From Polyangia bacterium (GTDB taxonomy: Bacteria > Myxococcota_A > Polyangia > Nannocystales > Nannocystaceae), in NCBI GenBank assembly GCA_030424595.1, contig JAUHWG010000009.1:62001-126000 (forward strand): a stretch of 64,000 nucleotides of DNA, given 5' to 3'. The translations under genes and the position numbers were made by a program. Every line of letters starts with the position of its first letter. Position 1 is the first letter of the stretch. Below, one piece after another: positions 30,676 through 39,636 of this stretch. The notes under the pieces were generated by a model. That model was not told where the DNA came from, did no database searches, and saw only the letters and a program-made list of their open reading frames with translations.

Positions 30676-31868
30676 GCGCGACTACCCTCCGGGTCACGCG
30701 CAGCGCCAGACTCCCCGATCCCCTGCGGATCGCCCGCTACGAGCGGATCCCCGAGCTGGGGCCGAACATCCTCTTCTTTAGCGGCGGGTCGGCGCTGCGC
30801 CGGGTCAGCCGTCGGCTCAAGCGCTTCACCCACAACTCGACCCACCTGATCACGCCCTTTGACTCGGGCGGCTCCTCGGCGACCCTGCGCCAGGCCTTCG
30901 GCATGCTCTCGGTCGGCGACCTCCGCAACCGGATGATCGCCCTCGCCGACGAGTCGGTGCAGGGCAACCCCGCGGTCTACGACCTCTTCTCCTACCGCCT
31001 CGACGCCGACGCCCCGCAGGAGGAGCTCCTCGCCAGGCTCCAGCGCATGTGTGACGGCGACGATCCGCTGGTGGCGCGGGTCCGGGTCCCGCTGGGGGAG
31101 ATCATCCGCAACTACCTCGGCTTCTTCTGCGCGGCGATGCCGGAGGACTTCGACCTGCGCGGGGCGAGCATCGGCAACCTGATCCTCGCCGGCGGCTACC
31201 TGAACCACGGCCACCGGATCGAGCCGGTGCTCTTCCTCTTCTCGCAGCTGGTCGAGGTCCGGGGCTCGGTGCGGGCGGTGGTCACCGACGACCTCCACCT
31301 CGTGGCCGAGCTCGCCAACGGCGAGGTGGTCGTCGGCCAGCACCGGATCACGGGCAAGGAGGTGCCGCCCCTGCGCTCGCGGATCTCCGACATCTACCTG
31401 AGCCGGAGCGTCGACCGGGTCGAGCGCGCGTCGGCGCAGATCGACGCCCAGACCCGGGGCCTGATCCACGACGCGGAGCTGATCTGCTATCCGATAGGCT
31501 CCTTCTTCACCTCGGTGCTCGCGACCCTCGAGCCGAACGGGGTCGGGGTCGCGATCGCCGACAACGGCTGCCCCAAGGTCTACGTGCCCAACCTCGGCGA
31601 CGATCCGGAGCTCTACGGCATGTCCGTCCGGGCCCAGGTCGACACCCTCCTCCGCAAGCTCCGCAGCGACGCCGGAGAGCTGCCCGCGCGGCGCTTCCTC
31701 GACTGCGTGCTCGTCGACTCGAGCCGCGGCAAGTACTCGGGCCTCGACGATCTGAGGGCGATCAACGACCTCGGGATCGACGTCGTCGACCTCGAGCTCG
31801 TCACCGATCGGTCGGCGCCGCTGATCGACGAGGAGCGGCTGGTCGCGGCCCTCCTCTCGCTCGTGTGA
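30672..31868 (+). CDS. CofD-like protein of the GAK type
   Basis: A 398-aa member of the CofD/UPF0052-like fold. It opens with ILFFSGGSALRRVSRRLKR, which matches the nucleotide/phosphate-binding GGxG region, then FDSGGSSATLRQAFGMLSVGDLRN, a hallmark of the CofD-like family. Further segments are ASIGNLILAGGYLNHG and IGSFFTSVLATLEPNGV. CofD proper transfers a phospholactyl group to the deazaflavin F0, but this cluster has no F420 genes, so another phosphotransfer reaction is likely. It is the last clear member of the operon. A class III cyclase begins about 110 bases downstream. Confidence 0.86.
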   Translation: MSATTLRVTRSARLPDPLRIARYERIPELGPNILFFSGGSALRRVSRRLKRFTHNSTHLITPFDSGGSSATLRQAFGMLSVGDLRNRMIALADESVQGNPAVYDLFSYRLDADAPQEELLARLQRMCDGDDPLVARVRVPLGEIIRNYLGFFCAAMPEDFDLRGASIGNLILAGGYLNHGHRIEPVLFLFSQLVEVRGSVRAVVTDDLHLVAELANGEVVVGQHRITGKEVPPLRSRISDIYLSRSVDRVERASAQIDAQTRGLIHDAELICYPIGSFFTSVLATLEPNGVGVAIADNGCPKVYVPNLGDDPELYGMSVRAQVDTLLRKLRSDAGELPARRFLDCVLVDSSRGKYSGLDDLRAINDLGIDVVDLELVTDRSAPLIDEERLVAALLSLV

Positions 31869-31980
31869 GCCACCGCGAGCTCGGCAGATGCCGCCCCCCG
31901 CCCCGATCCCTCGGGGGTCGCGCCCGTCGGGCGTAGCTGCGCGTTGCGGCGGGCCGGGAGTGGCGATACCGTGCGGGGGA

Positions 31981-33258
31981 GTGACGGAGGAGGAATCAGC
32001 CCAGCTCGTGGCCCAGCTCGCGGCCCAGCTCGGAGACCCCGCGCGGGCGGCGGAGCTCCTCGCCGATCCCGCAGCGCTGCGCTCCTTCGTCGCCGCGCTC
32101 GCCGACCAGACTGAGCGCTTTGAGCAGCTCGGGCGTGAGCACGCGGACCTCGAGATGCTCCATGACGCGACGCTCGAGCACGCCAACGAGATCGAGGAGG
32201 AGCTGGCGCTGAAGATCGACGAGGTCGAGTCGCTCGTCCGCGATCTCGAGGTGCGCAACGGCTTTATCCGCGGGATCTTCGGCCGCTACCTGAGCGACGA
32301 TGTGGTCACGACCCTCCTGGAGTCGCCGGAGGCGCTCCGCCTCGGCGGCGAGCGTCGCAAGGTGACGATCCTCTTCACCGATCTGCGCGGCTTCTCGGCG
32401 ATCTCTGAGCGGCTCGACGCGGAGAACGTGGTCAAGCTCCTGAACATCTACCTGGGCTCGATGGCCCAGGTGATCGACCGCTACGGAGGTTCGATCAACG
32501 AGTTCATCGGCGACGCGATCCTGACGGTCTTCGGCGCGCCGCTGGTCTACGAGGACGCGGCCGAGCGGGCGGTCGCCTGCGCCCTGTCGATGCAGCTCGA
32601 GATGGAGCGGGTCAACCTCGAGTGCGCCGCCGCCGGCCTGCCGCGGCTGGAGATGGGGATCGGCGTCCACACCGGCGAGGTGATCGTCGGCAACATCGGC
32701 TCCAAGCGGCGGACCAAGTACGGGCTGGTCGGCCGCAACGTGAACCTGGCCTCTCGGGTCGAGACCTACACGGTCGGCGGCCAGGTGCTGATCTCCGAGG
32801 TGACGGCGGCGGAGCTCGGCGATCTGCTGGAGACCCGCGGCCGCTTCAAGGTCAGGCCCAAGGGCCTCAAGTCGGCGATCACGATCTTTGACGTCCTCGC
32901 GGTCAAGGGCCACTACGACGTCCGCCTGCCGGAGATCCACGACGTGCTCGAGGCGCTGCCGAGCCCGGTGCCGGTCCGGCTCACGGTGGTCGACGGCAAG
33001 GACGTCGGCGGCGAGGAGGAGGTCGGCTGGCTCGACGCGCTCAGCGAGACGTCGGCGCTGCTCCGGACCGAGATCCCGCTCGACCCCTTGGTCAACCTCA
33101 AGCTCGATTTCGCGGAGGAGGTCAGCGGCCATGACGTCTACGCCAAGGTGCTCGGGCTCGCCCCAGACGGGGAGGGGCGTCGACGGATCCGGTTCACGCC
33201 GATGCCCGAGGTCCTCTACGCGTCGCTGCGCCGGGCGTCGGCGACGGCCGCGACGTAG
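31981..33258 (+). CDS. Class III adenylate/guanylate cyclase
   Basis: A soluble cyclase of about 425 aa. An N-terminal helical region (to about 95) includes a coiled-coil (EEELALKIDEVESLVRDLEV) and the GIFGRYLSDDVV linker common to such cyclases. The catalytic domain has VTILFTDLRGFSAISE (metal Asp), GDAILTVFGAP (second metal Asp), and TKYGLVGRNVNLASRVE with the substrate-binding lysine. About 140 extra C-terminal residues form a PilZ-like or unknown domain. TACCGT ends 8 bases before the GTG. An ATG at 31888 opens a longer, low-complexity frame and is less likely. The next gene has a cyclic-nucleotide-binding domain, so they may form a signalling pair. Confidence 0.87.
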   Translation: MTEEESAQLVAQLAAQLGDPARAAELLADPAALRSFVAALADQTERFEQLGREHADLEMLHDATLEHANEIEEELALKIDEVESLVRDLEVRNGFIRGIFGRYLSDDVVTTLLESPEALRLGGERRKVTILFTDLRGFSAISERLDAENVVKLLNIYLGSMAQVIDRYGGSINEFIGDAILTVFGAPLVYEDAAERAVACALSMQLEMERVNLECAAAGLPRLEMGIGVHTGEVIVGNIGSKRRTKYGLVGRNVNLASRVETYTVGGQVLISEVTAAELGDLLETRGRFKVRPKGLKSAITIFDVLAVKGHYDVRLPEIHDVLEALPSPVPVRLTVVDGKDVGGEEEVGWLDALSETSALLRTEIPLDPLVNLKLDFAEEVSGHDVYAKVLGLAPDGEGRRRIRFTPMPEVLYASLRRASATAAT

Positions 33259-33302
33259 GGGCTAGCGTCTACCCGAAGACCCGCGAGCTCGCCCGATCCT
33301 CC

Positions 33303-33347
33303 CGCAGGGTCGCTCGGCGCAGGGTCGCTCGGCGCAGGGTCGCTCGG
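33303..33347. repeat. 15-bp tandem repeat array
   Basis: Three consecutive copies of CGCAGGGTCGCTCGG in the 227-base gap between the cyclase and the kinase gene. Apart from this array I see no element there. Confidence 0.85.
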
Positions 33348-33485
33348 CGCAGGCGCGCGTGGCCGCGAGGCGGCGCTTCGGCGAGCGTTGGATCCCATGC
33401 GTGCAATCGCGCGGATGCGGCGAGACGGTGCAGGAGCGCCGCTGCGGCCCGTTTCGTGGTATTCGTTGGACCCTCTGATGCGTCG

Positions 33486-34994
33486 ATGACAGACCTCCCG
33501 AAAGCTCCGCCGTCCGCGACCGATGCGATCGTTGAGCTGATCCACGAGATGCTCCCCGACGGCGAGCCGAGGCTCGCCTACGAGAGAGAGATCGCCCGCG
33601 GAGGCATCGGCGCGATCGGTATCGCGATCGACCGGGCGCTGCGTCGCCACGTGGCGATGAAGACCTTGCACGCGCGGACCTACGACGAGCCGATCCTCGT
33701 CCGCGGCTTCATCCGCGAGGCCCAGATCACCGGCCAGCTCAACCATCCCAACATCGTCCCCGTGCACGACTTTGGCGTCGACGAGAGCGGCCAGCTCTTC
33801 TTCACGATGAAGCTGGTCGAGGGCAAGAGCCTGCGCAAGATCCTCGCCGACGGCCGCCAGGCGAGCGCCGACTACGGCTACTCCTACGAGCGCCTGCTCA
33901 ACAGCATCGAGATCCTCCTGAAGGTCTGCGACGCCCTCGCCTTCGCCCACAGCCGCGGTGTGATCCACTGCGACATCAAGGCGGAGAACGTGATGGTCGG
34001 CGACTTCGGCGAGGTCTACCTGATGGACTGGGGCGGGGCGCAGCTGCTCCGGGACACCAGCGAGCTCGACCCAGAGCGGATGGTCCAGGGGATCCTGGCG
34101 GAGCTCCCGGGGCAGAGCACGGAGGGGATGGTCTTTGGGACACCCGCCTACATGTCGCCGGAGCAGGCCTACGGTCGGCGCTCGAAGATGGACGAGCGGT
34201 CGGACATCTTCTCGGTCGGGGCGATCCTGTATGAGGTGCTCTGCGGGCGCTCTCCCTACCGCGCCGGCAACAACATCGAGTCGTTGCGGCTCGCCCAGCG
34301 CTGGGAGATCCCGCCGCTCGACGACCTCATCGATCGGGCCGTCGTCCCGCGGGAGCTGGTGAGGATCGCCCTCAAGGCGATGGCGAAGGAGCCGAAGGAC
34401 CGCTACTCGTCGATCGACTCGATGAAGCTCGACCTCATCCGCCTGGTCCGCGGCGGCTCGACCTTTCCGACGGTCCGCTTCCCCGCGGGATCGGTGATCA
34501 TCACCGAGGGGGAGCTCGGGGACGCCGCCTACATCATCGCCTCGGGCGAGGTCGAGGCCTACAAGAGCATCGACGGCGAGCGGGTCTCGCTGCGGGTGAT
34601 GGGCCCGGGCGAGGTCTTCGGCGAGATGGCGATCTTCGCCTCGGCGAGCCGCAGCGCCAGCGTGGTCGCGCTCCGTGACACGGCGGTGATCATGGTGACC
34701 GGCGACGTGATCAATCACGAGATGGACTCGATGAAGCCGTGGATGGGCTCGTTCATCCGCTCCCTGGCGACCCGCTTCGCGAGCGCTGAGCGGGCTCAGA
34801 TCCGGCGGACGCGGAGCTACGCGACGGTCGGCGGGCTGACGGAGCCGAGCGAGCCGCCGCTGACGACAGAGAGCATCGTCATCGACCTGGCGGACATCAG
34901 CGAGGAGACCGAGCTGATGGGCGAAGAGTCCCGCGAGGTCACGGTCCTGACGGACGTGATGGGCGGAGATCCGCGCGGCGCGGACGACCGCTAG
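33486..34994 (+). CDS. Ser/Thr protein kinase with C-terminal cyclic-nucleotide-binding domain
   Basis: A 502-aa cytoplasmic kinase. The glycine loop is weak (EIARGGIGAIGIA), the catalytic lysine is in HVAMKTLH, the catalytic loop reads HCDIKAENVMV (about 161-171), and the metal motif is DWGGA instead of DFG. FGTPAYMSPEQ closes the activation segment. Residues about 330-430 form a cNMP-binding domain with the phosphate-binding cassette FGEMAIFASASRSASVVA (Glu and Arg present). About 60 acidic residues follow. No transmembrane helix is seen. A GTG at 33456 is a possible earlier start. With the cyclase upstream, a cAMP- or cGMP-regulated kinase is a reasonable inference. Confidence 0.88.
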   Translation: MTDLPKAPPSATDAIVELIHEMLPDGEPRLAYEREIARGGIGAIGIAIDRALRRHVAMKTLHARTYDEPILVRGFIREAQITGQLNHPNIVPVHDFGVDESGQLFFTMKLVEGKSLRKILADGRQASADYGYSYERLLNSIEILLKVCDALAFAHSRGVIHCDIKAENVMVGDFGEVYLMDWGGAQLLRDTSELDPERMVQGILAELPGQSTEGMVFGTPAYMSPEQAYGRRSKMDERSDIFSVGAILYEVLCGRSPYRAGNNIESLRLAQRWEIPPLDDLIDRAVVPRELVRIALKAMAKEPKDRYSSIDSMKLDLIRLVRGGSTFPTVRFPAGSVIITEGELGDAAYIIASGEVEAYKSIDGERVSLRVMGPGEVFGEMAIFASASRSASVVALRDTAVIMVTGDVINHEMDSMKPWMGSFIRSLATRFASAERAQIRRTRSYATVGGLTEPSEPPLTTESIVIDLADISEETELMGEESREVTVLTDVMGGDPRGADDR

Positions 34995-35026
34995 CGGGGG
35001 GCGCCCTTGGGGCTCCGATCGCCCGA

Positions 35027-35226
35027 GTGCCCGTGGTGAGAGTCTCGCGCGCTTGTAGCCCTCGCCTCGCCATGACGACCGGGGACTATTCGCCAGGGGC
35101 TGCTCGCGCAGGTGAGCCAGGGACCGCGGCGGCCGGTCCGGGCTGAGGGCTCTGACCGTAGGTCGAAGCTAGGAGGACCGAGGATGAGAGCGCGAGAGCA
35201 CCGGGACTCTTCGTCACGGGCTGCTC
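35027..35226. repeat. Degenerate copies of the CTAG-ended palindromic element
   Basis: GCCCGTGGTGAGAGTC at the left end matches the copy at 40968; ends near 35107 (GGGGCTGCTCG) and 35226 (CGGGCTGCTCG) resemble the right end of the same family. Two diverged copies or one broken copy are possible. They occupy most of the 336-base gap 34995-35330, in which I see no gene. Confidence 0.35.
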
Positions 35227-35330
35227 GGGAAGGTGAACCTTGGGCCCCGGTGGTCGGTCGTTCGGGGAGGGGCTGAGGCGCTTCGACCCTAGCTCCGTCC
35301 TCTGGGCGGAGCTGTTAGACTGCGAGCGCT

Positions 35331-36998
35331 TTGGACCTGGGGCCAGAGGCGGACGAGGCTGGCGGTGAGTCCAGCGAGGAGGCGCTGCGAGGCGTAGCTC
35401 CGGGGGGAGACGACGCGGTCGCAGCGCGGGCGCGGGCGGAGATCGAGGCGCGCCTCTTCGGCGGTCCCCCGCCTCCGCCGGCGGAGCCCGAGGTCGTCGG
35501 TCGCTATCGGATCGAGGGGCAGATCGGCGCCGGGGGGATGGGCGTCGTCTATCGCGCGCACGACCCCGAGCTCGACCGTCATGTCGCCGTGAAGCTGCTG
35601 CGCAGCGACACCGTCGGCGACGAGCTCGCGCGCCAGCGGATGCTCCGCGAGGCGCGGTCGATGGCCCGGCTCGCCCATCCCAACGTGATCCACGTCTACG
35701 ACGTCGGCGTCGTCGACGAGCAGGTCTTCGTCGCGATGGAGCTGGTCGACGGGGTCAGCCTCGGGTCGTGGCTGATGACCGGGTCGCGGCCCTGGGAGGA
35801 GGTCCTGGGGCGCTTTCTCGCCGCGGGGGAGGGTCTCCAGGCCGCCCATGACGCGGGGTTGATCCACCGCGACTTTAAGCCCGAGAACGTGCTCATCGCC
35901 GCCGATGGCCGGGTCCGGGTGCTCGACTTTGGCCTCGCGCGCTCGGCCGACGTGGAGGGCGACGTGACCCGGGCCGAGCCGCTCGAGGTCGGTGATGTCG
36001 AGGGCGAGAGCGGAGGTGCGCCGGCGGAGGGAGGGCCGACCCTCGGCGCCGATCTCTCGGGGTCTCTGACCCGCACCGGGGCGCTCCTCGGGACCCCGCG
36101 CTACATGTCGAGGGAGCTCTTCCTCGGCCGCCCGGCGGACGAGCGCTCCGATCTCTTCGCCTACTGCGTCGCCCTCTACGAGGGCCTCTACGGCCGCTCG
36201 CCCTTCGCCGGCGACACCGTCGAGGCCTACCTCGGGGCGGTGGTCGAGGGGGAGGTCCGGGAGCCTCCGCCGCACGTCGATGTGCCGCCGTGGATCTGGC
36301 CGGTGCTGCGCCGCGGTCTCGAGTCGGATCCCGAAGCTCGCTATCCGGGCATGGCCTCGCTCCTGCGGGCGCTGAGGCCCGAGGGAGCGAGACCCGCGGG
36401 GGGCTCCCGCCGCACGCTGCTCCTGTTCGGGGCGCTCGGGGTCGGCCTTGTGATGGTCGTCGCGGTCGTCCTCTCCCAGATCTGGTCGAATGAGCAGGAA
36501 GGGCGTGAGGGCGGGGCGAGCGGGGAGAGCTCGGTCCTCGCGGCCGCGGACCCGCCGACGGGCGACCCTGCGGGCGCACACGCGGCGTCGGGGACGACGG
36601 GGGCGAGCTCGACGTCGACGACGACGGGCGCTCGCGATACGACGGGCGCAGCCGGGACGACGACGTCGGCGACGGAGGCCGCGGAGACGGTGTCGACGAC
36701 GGCGGCGGTGTCCGGCGGGGCGATCTCGGCGGGGGCCGAGACCGGGGGCGAGGCGAAGGGCGGTGTCCGGACAAACCCGATCAAGTGGTCTGGCCGGCGC
36801 GATTGGTGTTACATGGACGAGGATCGCTACCACCTCCTCCTGCGTATGCCGAAGCGCCGCGCCACCATCCGCGACCGTGAGGGTCGTTGCTACCGCTGCC
36901 GGGTCGAGGCCCGCGCCTCCCGGGTCCAGCGCTTTCAGCCCGACGACTGCGGGCACTATCAGGTCTGCGGTCCCACGTCCGAGGAGGAGTGCGGGTGA
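35331..36998 (+). CDS. Membrane Ser/Thr kinase with extracytoplasmic Cys-rich tail
   Basis: A 555-aa receptor-like kinase. Kinase domain about 57-360: GQIGAGGMGVVYRA, VAVKLL, HRDFKPENVLI (about 179-189), VLDFGLAR, GTPRYMSREL. A transmembrane helix follows (about 364-386, LLLFGALGVGLVMVVAVVL). Outside is a Thr/Ser/Ala/Gly linker (about 400-480) and a basic C-terminal domain with six cysteines (WCYMDE, GRCYRCRV, DDCGHYQVCG, EEECG). The only in-frame start after a TAG at 35316-35318 is TTG at 35331. TAGACT (35316-35321) lies 9 bases before it. The next gene starts inside the stop codon (GTGA), so the kinase and the secreted protein are linked. Confidence 0.85.
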   Translation: MDLGPEADEAGGESSEEALRGVAPGGDDAVAARARAEIEARLFGGPPPPPAEPEVVGRYRIEGQIGAGGMGVVYRAHDPELDRHVAVKLLRSDTVGDELARQRMLREARSMARLAHPNVIHVYDVGVVDEQVFVAMELVDGVSLGSWLMTGSRPWEEVLGRFLAAGEGLQAAHDAGLIHRDFKPENVLIAADGRVRVLDFGLARSADVEGDVTRAEPLEVGDVEGESGGAPAEGGPTLGADLSGSLTRTGALLGTPRYMSRELFLGRPADERSDLFAYCVALYEGLYGRSPFAGDTVEAYLGAVVEGEVREPPPHVDVPPWIWPVLRRGLESDPEARYPGMASLLRALRPEGARPAGGSRRTLLLFGALGVGLVMVVAVVLSQIWSNEQEGREGGASGESSVLAAADPPTGDPAGAHAASGTTGASSTSTTTGARDTTGAAGTTTSATEAAETVSTTAAVSGGAISAGAETGGEAKGGVRTNPIKWSGRRDWCYMDEDRYHLLLRMPKRRATIRDREGRCYRCRVEARASRVQRFQPDDCGHYQVCGPTSEEECG

Positions 36999-39124
36999 GG
37001 TCTGAGGGGCAGCGGCGGCGGGGCGGCCTCGACGGGCTGGGAATGTTCGCCGGATCACCGCGGCGGGGCCTCTCGGGGCTGGCGCGCTCGCTGCCGCTGG
37101 CGCTCGTGCTGCCGCTGGCGCTGCTCCTCGGCGTTCTCCTCGCCCCGATCGCCGAGGCGTCCGCGGCCGAGGAGCGCTACGGGGTCGTCACGGTCGATCT
37201 TCGCCCCGAGGGCGGCGAGGTCCCGACCCACCTCTGCGTGGTCTCCGAGGTGGGCGGGCCGCGGGCGCGGACCCAGCTCAGCGAGCTCCTCGCCCCGGGC
37301 GAAGGAGAGGCGAGCGCGGAGGGTCGCGTCTGGCGGGTCAGCGGGGCGGCCTGGGGCGCGGAGGGTGCTCCGGCCGCGGTCTCCTGCGGGGCCGAGTGTG
37401 CGCCGCAGGTGCTCCTGCCGACCCGCTTCAAGCGTGCATCCGGCCTCTTCGCGGCCTGCACCGCCGACGCCCTGAGCAGCGAGGATGTCGGCCTCGCGGA
37501 GCCCCGCCTCCTGGTGATGATGCTCGAGCACCTCGAGGGGTCGCCGCCGACGATCGAGTCGGTCGCGCTCGCCGGCGGCGTCGTGACGATCGGCGTCGAG
37601 GCGAACCTGCGGCGGATCGTCGTCACCGCCCGTTCTCTTGGCGGTCACTACGAGCCCCAGCGGCGGAGCGTCCGCGCCGAGGGGGGGAGCGGCGACAACA
37701 GGCTGGTCGTCCTGCCGATCGCTCCCCGCTGTCAGTGGACCGACTTCGTCCTGCCGAACACCCGCCTGCGCGAGCGTGATCGCGGGCGGATGGGCCTCCG
37801 CCTCCTCGACGCCGCCGCCGACGTCGACGCCTGCCTGGGGCCGCTCGCGGGGGACGGTCACCTCCGGGTCCGGGTGCCGCGGGTCGAGCCGGGGCGGAGC
37901 GCCTCGATCGCGGTCGCGATCTCGGCGGGCGCGGAGCGGGGCGCCGGAGCGGGTCATTTTGGCGGTCGCTGGGAGGGCCCCTGGCCAGCGCCGACCCAGG
38001 CGCTGCGGGCCCACCAGATCGCCTTTAGCTGGCGGCCGCCGGAGTGCGTGTACCCCGAGGCGGTGTGCCCGAGGGCCGAGCTCGAGGCTGGGATCACCTG
38101 CGTCGCGACCCGTGCCGGCGACACCTGCCACTACCTCTGCCCGGAGGAGGTCGAGGAGAGCGATCCCGTCGCACTGACCCCGCCGCTGACGGTCCGCTTT
38201 GAGAAGGAAGATCCGCGCCAGCGCTGGACCGACATCCTCAGCCGGGTGGGCCAGACGCTGACGAGCTACGTCACCGGCGACACCGTCTATGTCCACGCGG
38301 ACATCCGCGACTGGGAGCGGGACGTGCCGGGCTCGAGGATCCGGCACCTCGAGATCCTGGGGGCCGACGGCTCGGCTCGACGCTTCCCGGTCGGCGGCGC
38401 GGAGCGGATCCAGATCCCCCTCCCGGCGCCGAGCTGTGAGCCGCTGCGGACCAAGGTGATCGGCGATCGCTACTATCAGGAGGAGCTGGCCACGGTCGAG
38501 GGCGGCGAGGTCATCCTCAAGGCGCCCGAGAGGCAGGCGAGGATCATGACCTTCAACCTCCTCCTCGCGCAGGGGGGGATGCTGGCGCTGATCCCTGAGG
38601 CGCCCGCGGCGATCGACGACCCCTCGTACTTCGTCGTCTTGGGTCAGCTCGCAGCCCGCTTTCGGCCCCGTCGCCCGCGCCTCGCCCGCTTCGCCGGCGA
38701 GCTCCGCCTCGGCGGGACGATCGGCCAGTGGGGCTACTACGGGACCGACTCTTTGGAGGACGATCCGAGGCGCGCGGATCGCAAGCCGCTGTGGGTCCGC
38801 TTCCTCGTCGAGCCGGCGCTGATCGTCGACATCGTCCACCCGGTGTCGATGTCGGCCGGTCTTGCGATCGGCGGGGCCTGGCCGCTGAGGGCCGGCGATG
38901 TCGCCGACACCGGCCGCTTCTCGCCGATCCTCGCGCCGAGCTTGGACACGCGCCTCGCCGTGCGTCCTTGGCTCTCGCTGGTGCTGCAGGCGCGGGTCGT
39001 CTTCGGCGAGCGGACCCTGACGACGGTCGCCGGACCGAGCGAGGGCGAGGCCGTGAGCGCGACGCGCTCGGCGTTGAGGACCTACTCACTCGCCGGCCTC
39101 TACGGGCTCCTCTTCACCTTTTAG
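36995..39124 (+). CDS. Large secreted protein of unknown function, coupled to the kinase
   Basis: About 709 aa, with a long N-terminal signal region (hydrophobic core LPLALVLPLALLLGVLLAP, cleavage after EASA). The mature protein has no motif I recognise. It contains several Cys pairs (SCGAECAPQ, CVYPEAVCP, CVATRAGDTCHYLC) and a last third that is rich in alternating hydrophobic strands (ELRLGGTIGQWGYYGT, LVEPALIVDIVHPV) ending in phenylalanine (YGLLFTF), like an outer-membrane beta-barrel. The start is uncertain: GTG 36995 overlaps the kinase stop; ATG 37043 is an alternative. Coupling suggests it is a partner or target of the kinase. Confidence 0.62.
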   Translation: MRSEGQRRRGGLDGLGMFAGSPRRGLSGLARSLPLALVLPLALLLGVLLAPIAEASAAEERYGVVTVDLRPEGGEVPTHLCVVSEVGGPRARTQLSELLAPGEGEASAEGRVWRVSGAAWGAEGAPAAVSCGAECAPQVLLPTRFKRASGLFAACTADALSSEDVGLAEPRLLVMMLEHLEGSPPTIESVALAGGVVTIGVEANLRRIVVTARSLGGHYEPQRRSVRAEGGSGDNRLVVLPIAPRCQWTDFVLPNTRLRERDRGRMGLRLLDAAADVDACLGPLAGDGHLRVRVPRVEPGRSASIAVAISAGAERGAGAGHFGGRWEGPWPAPTQALRAHQIAFSWRPPECVYPEAVCPRAELEAGITCVATRAGDTCHYLCPEEVEESDPVALTPPLTVRFEKEDPRQRWTDILSRVGQTLTSYVTGDTVYVHADIRDWERDVPGSRIRHLEILGADGSARRFPVGGAERIQIPLPAPSCEPLRTKVIGDRYYQEELATVEGGEVILKAPERQARIMTFNLLLAQGGMLALIPEAPAAIDDPSYFVVLGQLAARFRPRRPRLARFAGELRLGGTIGQWGYYGTDSLEDDPRRADRKPLWVRFLVEPALIVDIVHPVSMSAGLAIGGAWPLRAGDVADTGRFSPILAPSLDTRLAVRPWLSLVLQARVVFGERTLTTVAGPSEGEAVSATRSALRTYSLAGLYGLLFTF

Positions 39125-39636
39125 TCGATCGTTTAACGTCGACGATCGCGATCGCCGCGCACGATCTCTCCCGCTGCGGTGCAACGGTGAATTGCCCATG
39201 GGCAAAGGCGTCGTCGCCCGCGCGTGAAAATTGTGTGTGAGGGAGCGGAGCTCGGGCTCGCGAGGATGCTTCGCAGAGCCGGCGGAGAGCCGGCGCAGAG
39301 TTAGTCGGCCGTACAAATTCACAGGACGTCGCGAGCACGGCTCCTGGCCGCCCGAACAGATCGAATTAGTCGCTCGTACAACAATCATCTGCGCTGGCAG
39401 ACGCGCATCGAAGTGCGCATTGCGGCGCAGGAAATGCTGAGGTCAGCGGGGGCCTCAGACCGCGGACGATGCGGCAGATCAGCGCGAAATAGCGGTTCGT
39501 TACACGCTTGGACTAATTCACGGCGTTGCCTGGTGAACATCGCTTCGCTACGGTGAGCGGGAACCTCGGCGTAGACGGCGACATGCTCGTGCGTTGTCGC
39601 TGACCCTGGGTTCGCATCGAAACCGTCGATCGACTG
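39125..39636. promoter_or_regulatory. Long regulatory-looking gap with TTAGTCG motifs
   Basis: This 512-base gap has no gene but holds repeated short sequences: TTAGTCGATCGTTTAA (39121), TTAGTCGGCCGTACAA (39301-39316) and TTAGTCGCTCGTACAA (39366-39381), the last two 65 bases apart; GAATTAGTC recurs inverted at 39511-39519. TTGCCCATGGGCAA (39192-39205) is a perfect palindrome. A 7-bp hairpin CGATCGT/ACGATCG (39126-39148) just after the upstream stop codon could be a terminator. The composition is less G+C-rich than the surroundings. Confidence 0.45.

Noticed and set aside
31888..31980. Longer start of the cyclase at ATG 31888
   Set aside because: The extra 31 residues are Pro/Gly/Cys low-complexity, and a -10-like TACCGT lies in this stretch, just before GTG 31981.
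36887..36994. N-terminal extension of the secreted protein to 36887
   Set aside because: It would lie inside the kinase's Cys-rich coding end in another frame and has no signal-peptide character; GTG 36995 or ATG 37043 fits better.
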